Positions 1 through 5,734 of a DNA stretch of 5,734 nt are shown here, piece by piece. The stretch's first letter is position 1. Each line of letters starts with the position of its first letter. The translations under genes were made by a program, and so were the position numbers. The stretch covers positions 1-5,734 of the forward strand of contig JANXXZ010000070.1 in the NCBI GenBank assembly GCA_025350385.1. The letters run 5' to 3'. The DNA is from Bacteroidales bacterium. GTDB lineage: Bacteria > Bacteroidota > Bacteroidia > Bacteroidales > UBA4417. Under the pieces are notes generated by a model, which did no database searches, was not told the DNA's origin, and saw only the letters and a program-made list of their open reading frames with translations.

Positions 1-1034
1 CTGAAGAGAACGGCTTACAAAGCGATGATAACGACCTTTATGAGCATTTCAGGTTCGTGGTTGACAGAGGACAGGCGTTTCTAAGGATTGATAAATTCCT
101 GATGGGGCGTATACAAAATGCTTCGCGCAATAAAATCCAAAATGCATCACGGGCCGGTAATATCCTGGTAAACGACAAACCGGTGAAGCCCAACCACCGG
201 GTTCACCCGCTGGATGTTATTTCAATTGTTCTTGCATATCCCCCACGCGAAACAGAACTCATTCCCGAAAATATCCCTTTAACCATTTTTTATGAAGATG
301 CCGACCTGCTGGTAGTGAACAAGGAGGCTGGTATGGTTGTACATCCTGCACATGGTAACTATACAGGAACCCTGGTAAATGCCCTGGCTTATCGTTTTCG
401 GCAGGAAGGCATAGTGCTTGAAGCAGGGCCTTACCTGGTTCACCGGATTGATAAGGATACATCAGGGCTCCTGCTGGTTGCTAAGAACGAAATAGCTCAA
501 TCAGTCCTTGCCCGTGGTTTCTTTGAACACAAGGTCGACCGTCATTACCAGGCATTGGTGTGGGGCGATTTTACTGAGGAAGAAGGAACAATATCAGGCC
601 ACATTGGCCGGAGCCTGAAAGACCGGCTTGTAATGCATGTTTTTACCGATGGAAGTTATGGTAAGGAAGCCATCACCCACTATAAAGTATTAAAACGTTA
701 TCATTATGTTACACTGGTGGAATGCACGCTTGAGACAGGACGCACGCACCAGATACGGGCACACATGCAGCACATCGGCCATCCGCTGTTCAACGATGCC
801 CGTTATGGCGGTGATAAGGTACTGAAAGGAACCACCTTTACAAAATACAAACAGTTTATTCAAAACTGTTTCGAACTTTGCCCCAGGCAGGCATTACATG
901 CCAAAACACTGGGTTTTGTTCATCCTACCACCGGGATAGAGATGCGGTTTGAGTCAGAACTGCCAGCTGATATGCAAGTTGTACTTGATAAGTGGGAAGG
1001 CTATGTACGTTTTAACATGAACGAAAAAGAATAA
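1..1034 (+). CDS. rluD: RluA/RluD-family 23S rRNA pseudouridine synthase, 5' end outside window
   Basis: Isomerises uridine to pseudouridine in rRNA; E. coli RluD modifies helix 69 of 23S rRNA. The frame is open from base 3, so the true start lies upstream. A GTG at 57 would give 325 aa, but it falls inside the S4-domain sequence (YEHFRFVVDRGQ), so it is not the start. About 343 residues are visible. An N-terminal S4 RNA-binding domain runs to about base 230 (LRIDKFL, then AGNILVND). The catalytic domain follows. Its motif HRIDKDTSG has the catalytic Asp at bases 450-452. A later family block, ETGRTHQIRAHMQHIGHPL, is at about bases 732-788. The stop is TAA. No neighbour on the same strand is visible, and the gene converges on the beta-barrel gene. 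Family membership is clear. RluD rather than another S4-containing paralogue is inferred, so the exact target uridines are not fixed by sequence. Confidence 0.93.
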   Translation, partial: EENGLQSDDNDLYEHFRFVVDRGQAFLRIDKFLMGRIQNASRNKIQNASRAGNILVNDKPVKPNHRVHPLDVISIVLAYPPRETELIPENIPLTIFYEDADLLVVNKEAGMVVHPAHGNYTGTLVNALAYRFRQEGIVLEAGPYLVHRIDKDTSGLLLVAKNEIAQSVLARGFFEHKVDRHYQALVWGDFTEEEGTISGHIGRSLKDRLVMHVFTDGSYGKEAITHYKVLKRYHYVTLVECTLETGRTHQIRAHMQHIGHPLFNDARYGGDKVLKGTTFTKYKQFIQNCFELCPRQALHAKTLGFVHPTTGIEMRFESELPADMQVVLDKWEGYVRFNMNEKE

Positions 1035-1039
1035 TCTAC

Positions 1040-1150
1040 TTAGCTTACATCAACGCTTTTCAGTAGCAGGTTATTAAAAGAGGGCAGTTGATCAGCATTT
1101 TTATCGAAAAAGAACATCTTGACCCAACTATATTTTTTCGCCGCTTTATA
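1040..1150 (-). other. Possible 3' remnant of an unrecognised gene
   Basis: On the minus strand, this stretch reads as an uninterrupted frame ending in TAA at 1040-1042, only 5 bp past the rluD stop. The translation (KKYSWVKMFFFDKNADQLP, then SFNNLLLKSVDVS) looks protein-like. It lies in the same frame as the beta-barrel gene, beyond that gene's TAA, and the frame stays open through the stem-loop at 1154-1186. There is no clear start codon apart from an internal ATG, and I recognise no family. It may be the tail of a decayed gene or a chance open frame. Confidence 0.2.
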
Positions 1151-1153
1151 ACG

Positions 1154-1186
1154 AAAGGCGGAATTTGCAAAGCAAATCCCGCCTTT
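1154..1186. terminator. Bidirectional stem-loop terminator between convergent genes
   Basis: A 15-bp inverted repeat (1154-1168 against 1172-1186) has a 3-nt AAA loop and one A/C mismatch on the plus strand. In minus-strand RNA that position becomes a G-U wobble, so the stem is fully paired for the beta-barrel transcript. Read rightward, the stem ends in TTTT. Read leftward, it ends in TTT followed by CGTTATAA. The GC-rich base (GGCGG/CCGCC) and its place between two convergent genes fit a shared intrinsic terminator. The U-tracts are short. Confidence 0.7.
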
Positions 1187-1210
1187 TGAATTATTGTAAT
1201 ACCCTGTGAA

Positions 1211-1777
1211 TTAAAATTTTAAAGCAATGCCGATAGTACCAGATCCTAAATTGCCACTGCCTAACTCAAGCATTAAGCCAAATTTCTCAGAAAAATAGTA
1301 TCTTGCTCCAATAAAGCCAGAAAAGTATACTGAACTGCTACTAGCGCTGTAATTATATCCCTCCCAATTTCCTGTCTGTTTTTCAGAAACAATGTGATAA
1401 GCTAATAACACTCCAACGTAGGTATCAAGTTTATCAACCAGGGGATAATGAAATGTTCCACGGGGACCTATAACCAGGTTGGTTGATTTCCATCCGTAAC
1501 CATAACCAGATTCATATTTGTATCCTTTGTATGCAACATATCCGCCAACACCAATTGTTCCTTTATCAAGAATACCATCTTTAACTCCGATATCAAACGA
1601 AGCGCCGATCAAAGGAGTTCTGGTAATCCCGGTATTATAACCGGAATAATAATTGCCACCAAATCCGACTCCCAAATTGAAGACTTTAGTACCTTTCTCG
1701 AAGGTTGAGGTTTGAGCATTTGCCATCATAAAGCCGCATATAAACAAAACGGCCAAAAGTAAGGATTTCATTTTCAT
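1211..1777 (-). CDS. Small outer-membrane beta-barrel protein
   Basis: This encodes 188 aa with a classical signal peptide: MKMK, a hydrophobic stretch at about residues 5-18, then ANA before Gln22, suggesting cleavage after Ala21. The mature part is rich in Gly, Tyr and Ser and in alternating hydrophobic/polar strands (FNLGVGFGGNYY, GTIGVGGYVAY, VYFSGFIGARYYF). It ends in IGIALKF, with a C-terminal Phe as in many outer-membrane barrels. The size and strand pattern suggest an eight-stranded barrel of the outer-membrane beta-barrel (OmpX/OmpA-like) type common in Bacteroidota, inferred to sit in the outer membrane. Met1 was chosen, but Met3 would serve equally well. A good promoter lies about 35 bp upstream and a stem-loop follows the TAA, so it is probably transcribed alone. 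It appears lower in GC than rluD and the protease. The ligand or function cannot be read from sequence. Confidence 0.85.
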   Translation of the reverse strand: MKMKSLLLAVLFICGFMMANAQTSTFEKGTKVFNLGVGFGGNYYSGYNTGITRTPLIGASFDIGVKDGILDKGTIGVGGYVAYKGYKYESGYGYGWKSTNLVIGPRGTFHYPLVDKLDTYVGVLLAYHIVSEKQTGNWEGYNYSASSSSVYFSGFIGARYYFSEKFGLMLELGSGNLGSGTIGIALKF

Positions 1778-1811
1778 AGCTGATAGATTTAGGTTTAACG
1801 TTTGGTTTTAA

Positions 1812-1843
1812 CAAATATACCACCATATTGTTTGTTTCAGCAA
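1812..1843 (-). promoter_or_regulatory. Bacteroidota-type promoter of the beta-barrel gene
   Basis: On the minus strand, TATATTTG (1812-1819) matches the Bacteroidota -7 consensus TAnnTTTG. A TTG (1841-1843) lies 21 nt upstream, matching the -33 element. Transcription would start near 1805, giving a leader of roughly 28 nt before the ATG at 1777. This is the only match to the -7 consensus on the minus strand in the gap. Confidence 0.65.
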
Positions 1844-1904
1844 CTTTGAATGAAAATGTTGTAAAAAAGATTTCAACAGTCTATATTTAATAAATAATCA
1901 CTAA

Positions 1905-1922
1905 ATCCCTTTTAAAAGGGAT
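1905..1922. repeat. 18-bp perfect palindrome
   Basis: ATCCCTTTTAAAAGGGAT is perfectly self-complementary; the pairing breaks immediately outside it. It lies about 60 bp upstream of the -33 element of the beta-barrel promoter. It could be a dimeric regulator site or a short hairpin (7-bp stem with a TTAA loop). Its function is unknown. Confidence 0.4.
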
Positions 1923-2123
1923 ATTCTGAAAAATAATCATGATAAGAGTCTTGTAACAAAGAGTTTAAGCGCAATAATTAAGTCAAAACAGTTAATTTAA
2001 AAAGAAGCTACTCCATGCAATTAAATACCAACATAATCTAATAGCCTACAAATGCGAATAAAATCGTTATTGTAATAGAATATTTTTCAAAAGCCTGAAC
2101 CTACGCATGCATTAATTAACACT

Positions 2124-3092
2124 CTATCCTTCAACCAAGATATTGTACAATGAATCTCGTTCGGCAGGGATGAGACCTGTTTTCAGAATGAGTTCCCGGA
2201 TTTCTTTAATGGTGAATGCCGGTTTCTGATCATCAGCTCCGGCAAGAGAATATATTTTTGTTGAATCATTGATGGTTCCGTCCAGATCATCAACCCCGAA
2301 AGTTAACGATAAGGCTGCCATTTGTTTACCAATCATTGGCCAGTAGGCCTTAATATGCGGGATGTTGTCAAGGAAAATCCTGGAAACCGCGTAATTGCGC
2401 ATATCCTCCATTACCGGCACTTCTTCAATCCACGACATTTCATTGTTCTTATTCCGGAACTTTAGTGGGATAAAGGCGTTGAAACCATGGGTAAGATCCT
2501 GGAGTTGTCTCAGCCGTTCCAGGTGATCAATCCTGTGTTCGTATTTTTCAACGTGCCCGTATAGAATGGTGGCATTTGACGGAATTCCCAGGCGATGGGC
2601 AGTCTCATGCACTTCTAGCCAGGCCTGAGAGGATGATTTCTGTCCGCAGATTTCTTCCCTAACTTTTTCGTCGAAAATCTCGGCCCCTCCACCTGGAATC
2701 GAATCCAGCCCGGCTTCTTTCAGCATTTTGAGGCCATCTTCCAGGCTGAGCCCGGCTTTCTTAGCCATATACTCAATCTCAATCGCAGTAAACGCCTTAA
2801 TATGAATATTGGGTCGTGCTTCCCGAACCCGTCTCAGCAAACCAGCATAATAATGTATATCACGCCCCGGGTGAACGGCTCCTACAATATGGACTTCAGT
2901 AATTTCCTCACCCAGGTCCAACACTGTATTTATCATTTCATCCACAGTGAGTTCCCAGGATTCTGTGCTCTGGTGGTTTGAATAGGAACAGAAACGGCAG
3001 TTGTAAACACAAATATTGGTTGGTTCAATATGCACGTTCCGGTTAAAATAGGTAAAACGGCCATTGATCCGTTTCCTCACATGGTCGGCCAA
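2124..3092 (-). CDS. mqnE: Aminofutalosine synthase MqnE (radical SAM), N-terminally shortened by an in-frame stop
   Basis: MqnE uses S-adenosylmethionine to join its adenosyl part to 3-[(1-carboxyvinyl)oxy]benzoate, forming aminofutalosine in the futalosine route to menaquinone. It is cytoplasmic. The frame as bounded here starts at a TTG and gives 322 aa. The radical-SAM cluster motif CVYNCRFC (CX3CX2C; Cys28, Cys32, Cys35) is intact inside HIEPTNICVYNC. Later hallmarks are IPGGGAEIF (about 132-140), NATILYGHVEKYEHR, FIPLKFRNKNN, DNIPHIKAYWPMIG and FGVDDLDGT. These favour MqnE over its relative MqnC. The stop is TAG. The frame continues upstream with family-like sequence (EGEISFLALLADHVRKR) to a TGA at 3135-3137, beyond which the MqnE N-terminus resumes. 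The TTG is therefore unlikely to be the native start. Translation from it would lose about 47 residues but keep the Fe-S motif. No convincing promoter is visible. The family call is firm; activity is doubtful. Confidence 0.9.
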   Translation of the reverse strand: MADHVRKRINGRFTYFNRNVHIEPTNICVYNCRFCSYSNHQSTESWELTVDEMINTVLDLGEEITEVHIVGAVHPGRDIHYYAGLLRRVREARPNIHIKAFTAIEIEYMAKKAGLSLEDGLKMLKEAGLDSIPGGGAEIFDEKVREEICGQKSSSQAWLEVHETAHRLGIPSNATILYGHVEKYEHRIDHLERLRQLQDLTHGFNAFIPLKFRNKNNEMSWIEEVPVMEDMRNYAVSRIFLDNIPHIKAYWPMIGKQMAALSLTFGVDDLDGTINDSTKIYSLAGADDQKPAFTIKEIRELILKTGLIPAERDSLYNILVEG

Positions 3093-3233
3093 CAGTGCCA
3101 GGAATGATATTTCGCCTTCACAATAAAGAATTACTCATTCTTCAGGAGTTATCCTTTGCCCGGTATAAACTTTCTCAGCAATTTTTTTTAGGGTATCGGG
3201 TACGGTAGCGGAATTCTGAATGAGTTCAAACAT
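3093..3233 (-). pseudogene. mqnE: 5' part of mqnE, interrupted by TGA at 3135-3137
   Basis: An ATG at 3231-3233 opens a frame of 32 codons (MFELIQNSATVPDTLKKIA, then EKVYTGQRITPEE) that stops at TGA 3135-3137. After the TGA the same frame runs without a shift (VILYCEGEISFLALLADHV) into the body of mqnE. RITPEE followed by a short helix is how MqnE proteins usually begin. Restoring one sense codon gives 369 aa, a normal family length. Gly is common at this position in relatives, as I recall them, so GGA to TGA (one base) is the simplest explanation. An in-frame TGA lies 30 nt upstream of the ATG, and only a CTG competes as a start, so the ATG is the best start. Confidence 0.75.
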
Positions 3234-3308
3234 TGGTTTCAGTTCGGGTGTAAATTGGAGTCAAGGCTTATCCAAAGAAATAAATATACTGTGCTTTCAA
3301 TAGGCAGA

Positions 3309-3329
3309 AGCCACTAGCCACTAGCAACC
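3309..3329. repeat. Heptamer direct repeat AGCCACT
   Basis: AGCCACT occurs twice in tandem (3309-3322), is followed by a degenerate copy AGCAACC (3323-3329), and recurs once at 3337-3343 where it runs into the next repeat. It lies in the spacer between mqnE and the protease gene. No function is evident. Confidence 0.5.
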
Positions 3330-3342
3330 AGGGAATAGCCAC

Positions 3343-3384
3343 TTTTCAATTATCACTTTTCAATTATCAATTGTCAATTATCAA
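3343..3384. repeat. Three tandem 14-bp AT-rich units
   Basis: Three contiguous units, TTTTCAATTATCAC, TTTTCAATTATCAA and TTGTCAATTATCAA, differ by one or two bases. A partial fourth (TTTTCC) follows. The array sits just downstream of the protease stop and upstream of mqnE. It is likely a slippage-prone minisatellite; no role in transcription can be read from it. Confidence 0.7.
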
Positions 3385-3409
3385 TTTTCCCTTGTCGCCA
3401 GTCACTCCC

Positions 3410-5326
3410 TCACGGATTCTTCCCGACCACAATGATCTTATGGATCTGAACCTGTGAATCCCTCTGCATCCGGAGAAAAAATATGTTTCCGGCCCTCGGC
3501 ATATCAAGGCTTACAGATGATCCTGAGAAGCTGTTCCATTCAACAGTTTTGACCAAAAGCCCCATTTCGTTGAAAATTTCGAATTTCAGTCCCGAGGTAC
3601 TTTTCGGATCCAGGAAAATGGTGACAGCACCATTGGTCGGGTTGGGATAAACGACAGCTTTTACCTCAACGTAACTGATTTTTGTAAGTGAATCGGTGCC
3701 ATATTGATTGTTCACTATGAGTTTGACTGAGTATTTTCCAAAACTCTTATAAACAATGTTTACCGGGCTTTGCTGTGTGGATTCGGAAGGTTCACCCCCC
3801 TGGAAATACCAATGCCAGCTAACGGGGTTTCCCATCGAACGATCGAAAAAATCCAGCTCCCCTCCTATCGGAACTGAAGTAGTATCGGCCTCAAAATCAG
3901 CAATTGCAAGGCGGTCGTTAAAAGCCCCCTGCATGGCTGATCTTCCTTCATTCAAAGGGTCAAGCCATGGTTTTAATTGCATGGAGTCGGCAATTCCGTT
4001 CGATTGCCATGAATAGGCAACCTTACCATAATAATCCAGTCCTGCAGTATCCTTACAACTGGATTCACCTCCGGTTAACGTACCAATTAATAACCCGTTA
4101 TTATCAAAAACAGGAGAACCTGAAGAACCCGGTTCTGTGATTCCAAATCCATTCGGGGTTGATGACCACTGAACAATCCAATGAGTGCCGACCGTGGTTT
4201 CGTAAGTTCCGGAAGTCAATGGGGTTTTATAAGTTGAAATTTTCTTAATATCGCCTTGCGGATGATGAATCCCAACTCCCGATGGTGAACCATTATCGAG
4301 ATTGTTCCACCCATTGTAATAGGGCAAATAAGGAGCGGGAATGTTCTGGTTGAGTTTCACCAGGAAGAAATCAGAACCCAGTCCGGACGGACTCTGAGAT
4401 GAAGCAAGCTTTGTTGCTCCTATAAGACTATGAATTACCGGTTCACTTGCCGGATCAGCACAGGATTCAGATTCATAATTGAAATAAAAAATCCATTTGT
4501 CCAGGTCGTCGGCTGATGATATGAGACCAGCAGATTGAGAACAGTGATTTGCAGTAAGGCACAAAGGAGAAAAATCAAGTCGGGTATTGTTTAGCAACGA
4601 GCCGGTGCACCAGAATGAGTTCCCCCTGACCCTGGCCAATAACCTGATAACACCCTGGGCTTGCTGTTTCCATGCATCGCCCTCCTGGCAATTCACATTT
4701 ACCTCACATGCGCCTGATCCTCCAAAATTCTTTCCCGAACGGTTAATCCCTACATCTATGCCCCGATACATGAAAACAAGGCCCAAGATATCCAGGATAG
4801 GTTGCTCAAAACAACCTGCAGGCTGGTAATACTCCAATACTATTTCATCCCCTCTTACCGGGCGTGTTGAAAAAGACCGTTCCCCGGGATTGTTGACCGG
4901 GGTGAAAGCACCTGCAATAACCGAATGAACATTGTTATAAATGAACAGATCAGAACCGGGTGGAAGATAAAAATGCCGGTAATCAATCCCTATTGCCTGT
5001 GCGCCACTGCATTTAAGTCCAAGAATCCATAACCGGCCTCCATCTGCCAGATTTTCCCATAGACCTGAATTTCCAGTATTAAGAGATAGTGGAACCGAAA
5101 CTCCTACCCTGTAAGGTTTTTCCAAACCAGCATCCCGGATATCCTCCTCGTTAACAGCATTCATGTCAGGAGGAGCTACTGAAAGAGAAACTGCTGGCCG
5201 AAGATAATCCTTCCGACTGAAACTTCTCGGAGTACCGCCCTTTTCTACCTGGGCGCATGCACTATGAGCAACCAGAAAAGAAATGAGTAAGAATAGAAAC
5301 GGCAGAAATTTATTAAATGGGAACAA
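3410..5326 (-). CDS. Secreted lysyl-endopeptidase-like serine protease with PKD and T9SS sorting domains
   Basis: This is a 638-aa secreted protease of the S1 fold, resembling Achromobacter protease I (API). A signal peptide (residues 1-25, ACA before Gln26) is followed by a propeptide to about 200. The protease domain starts near GGSGACEVNVNC (202-213), like the API mature N-terminus. The triad is visible as His261 (TANHC), Asp319 (GSDFFLVKL) and Ser402 (TEPGSSGSP). Cysteines 207, 213, 240, 262, 289 and 424 match the six disulfide cysteines of API. Asp431 (DYYGKV) aligns with the API lysine-specificity Asp, so cleavage after Lys is likely (inference). A PKD domain spans about 474-557 (SWHWYF), and a type A T9SS sorting domain 559-638 (VYPNPTNG onward) predicts outer-membrane passage and surface attachment or release. 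The start is TTG at 5324-5326. An in-frame TAA lies a few codons upstream with no ATG or GTG between, and the next Met (55) would lose the signal peptide. The stop is TGA. Confidence 0.92.
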   Translation of the reverse strand: MFPFNKFLPFLFLLISFLVAHSACAQVEKGGTPRSFSRKDYLRPAVSLSVAPPDMNAVNEEDIRDAGLEKPYRVGVSVPLSLNTGNSGLWENLADGGRLWILGLKCSGAQAIGIDYRHFYLPPGSDLFIYNNVHSVIAGAFTPVNNPGERSFSTRPVRGDEIVLEYYQPAGCFEQPILDILGLVFMYRGIDVGINRSGKNFGGSGACEVNVNCQEGDAWKQQAQGVIRLLARVRGNSFWCTGSLLNNTRLDFSPLCLTANHCSQSAGLISSADDLDKWIFYFNYESESCADPASEPVIHSLIGATKLASSQSPSGLGSDFFLVKLNQNIPAPYLPYYNGWNNLDNGSPSGVGIHHPQGDIKKISTYKTPLTSGTYETTVGTHWIVQWSSTPNGFGITEPGSSGSPVFDNNGLLIGTLTGGESSCKDTAGLDYYGKVAYSWQSNGIADSMQLKPWLDPLNEGRSAMQGAFNDRLAIADFEADTTSVPIGGELDFFDRSMGNPVSWHWYFQGGEPSESTQQSPVNIVYKSFGKYSVKLIVNNQYGTDSLTKISYVEVKAVVYPNPTNGAVTIFLDPKSTSGLKFEIFNEMGLLVKTVEWNSFSGSSVSLDMPRAGNIFFLRMQRDSQVQIHKIIVVGKNP

Positions 5327-5348
5327 AGTATTATCGTTAATTGAATTG

Positions 5349-5356
5349 CAAAATTA
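5349..5356 (-). promoter_or_regulatory. Possible -7 element of the protease gene
   Basis: TAATTTTG on the minus strand matches TAnnTTTG and would place transcription start about 15 nt before the TTG start codon. No TTG or TTTG is found at the expected -33 distance (the bases there read TACC), so the call rests on one half only in an AT-rich stretch. Confidence 0.3.
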
Positions 5357-5472
5357 AGAATTAAACGGTAATTTAAGGGTATCAGGTAAAATCGTCCGGG
5401 AGGAATGCTTCATAGACATTTTCCAATACGGACATAAGGAAACTGACCCGGCCACTTCAATAAATGATCCAT

Positions 5473-5734
5473 TCATGAATGTAACGACCGGTCAATGGAA
5501 GAGAGGAAAATATTCTCAGGAATCTCGCTTACTAATCCTCTTTCAAAAGCTAACTCAATCATCGTATTTACGGCTTCTTTTCCCTTTGTTCCGAGACTCA
5601 CAGAAAACTCATTAACATAAAGATCAATATGTTTTCGTATAACTTCATCGCTCATTTCCTGGGCATTGCAACGAATAAAATCATTCAACCTGTTATTGGC
5701 CAGGGCAAATTCTACAGATCGTTTAAGAGATCGG
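5473..5734 (-). CDS. mqnD: 1,4-dihydroxy-6-naphthoate synthase MqnD, C-terminal part only
   Basis: MqnD acts late in the futalosine menaquinone pathway, converting cyclic dehypoxanthinyl futalosine to 1,4-dihydroxy-6-naphthoate. The frame is open to the right edge. The last 86 residues are visible, of roughly 270 expected; a TTG at 5688 is internal, not a start. The sequence RSVEFALANN, NAQEMSDEVIRKHIDLYVNEF, GKEAVNTMIELAFERGLV follows closely the C-terminus of Thermus thermophilus MqnD as I remember it (RSVAYALAHP, HAQELSDEVIWAHVHTYVNAF, GERAVARLF). This region is the final helical part of the periplasmic-binding-protein-like fold. MqnA is a homologue, but this tail fits MqnD better. The stop is TGA at 5473-5475. 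About 146 bp separate it from the protease start, with no clear terminator. It lies on the same strand as mqnE. Confidence 0.85.
   Translation of the reverse strand, partial: RSLKRSVEFALANNRLNDFIRCNAQEMSDEVIRKHIDLYVNEFSVSLGTKGKEAVNTMIELAFERGLVSEIPENIFLSSIDRSLHS

Larger units (their letters stand above)
1778..2123. other. AT-rich intergenic region without a gene
   Basis: This 346-bp gap between the mqnE stop and the beta-barrel start is very AT-rich and holds no credible open frame on either strand. The leftmost part contains the beta-barrel promoter. The middle holds an 18-bp perfect palindrome (1905-1922). Just after the mqnE stop there are small self-complementary words (GCATGC, TTAATTAA) but no convincing terminator. 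No RNA gene was recognised. Confidence 0.7.

Noticed and set aside
111..152. Near-duplicate of IQNASR in the S4 domain of rluD (bases 111-128 and 135-152), suggesting a tandem duplication.
   Set aside because: As I recall the family, relatives commonly carry a similar RIENASRNKIQ pattern here, so this is ordinary sequence rather than a new duplication.
259..462. Minus-strand open frame of 67 codons within rluD.
   Set aside because: It is the antisense shadow of a strongly conserved gene; its Pro- and Leu-rich translation resembles no protein.
3343..3384. Tandem units considered as a CRISPR array or phage attachment site.
   Set aside because: The units are 14 bp, contiguous and without spacers, and no cas gene, integrase or tRNA lies nearby.
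3756..4016. Plus-strand open frame of 86 codons within the protease gene (and a similar one at 4587-4829).
   Set aside because: Both are antisense to well-supported PKD and protease coding sequence and have no protein-like features.
5249..5326. Possible lipoprotein signal (Cys24) in the protease leader.
   Set aside because: The residues before the Cys (AHSAC) do not fit a lipobox, while ACA before Gln26 fits ordinary signal peptidase cleavage.
5354..5476. A 40-codon frame on the minus strand starting at an ATG that overlaps the mqnD stop.
   Set aside because: The translation resembles no family, has no promoter, and shares the gap with other short open frames of equal merit. Translational coupling alone is not enough to support it.

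Overview
The window looks like a piece of a Bacteroidota chromosome, probably an environmental Bacteroidales-type organism. Three things point there: a secreted protease ends in a type IX secretion (T9SS) C-terminal sorting domain, a -7/-33 promoter of the Bacteroidota type (TAnnTTTG with an upstream TTG) precedes the small outer-membrane gene, and no start codon has an obvious Shine-Dalgarno sequence. Intergenic DNA is AT-rich and carries short tandem repeats.

Layout. The left end holds the 3' majority of an RluD-type 23S rRNA pseudouridine synthase on the + strand, open to the window edge. All remaining genes are on the - strand. First comes a small secreted beta-barrel protein, convergent with rluD and separated from it by a strong stem-loop. 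A gene-free AT-rich stretch of about 350 bp follows. Next is mqnE (aminofutalosine synthase, futalosine route to menaquinone), then a repeat-bearing spacer, then a large lysyl-endopeptidase-like secreted protease with PKD and T9SS domains. The right edge holds the 3' end of mqnD (1,4-dihydroxy-6-naphthoate synthase).

Functional reading. mqnE and mqnD belong to one pathway and lie on the same strand, but the protease gene sits between them. The protease and the beta-barrel protein are exported and have no evident link to quinone synthesis. The most notable feature is an in-frame TGA that cuts mqnE after 32 codons. The reading frame on both sides encodes recognisable MqnE sequence, so the gene is either freshly inactivated, translated from an internal start, or affected by a base-call error. 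Two other genes here end in TGA, so a general reassignment of TGA is unlikely.

I found no CRISPR array, tRNA, rRNA, insertion sequence or defence system, and no convincing sign of an undescribed multi-gene system.
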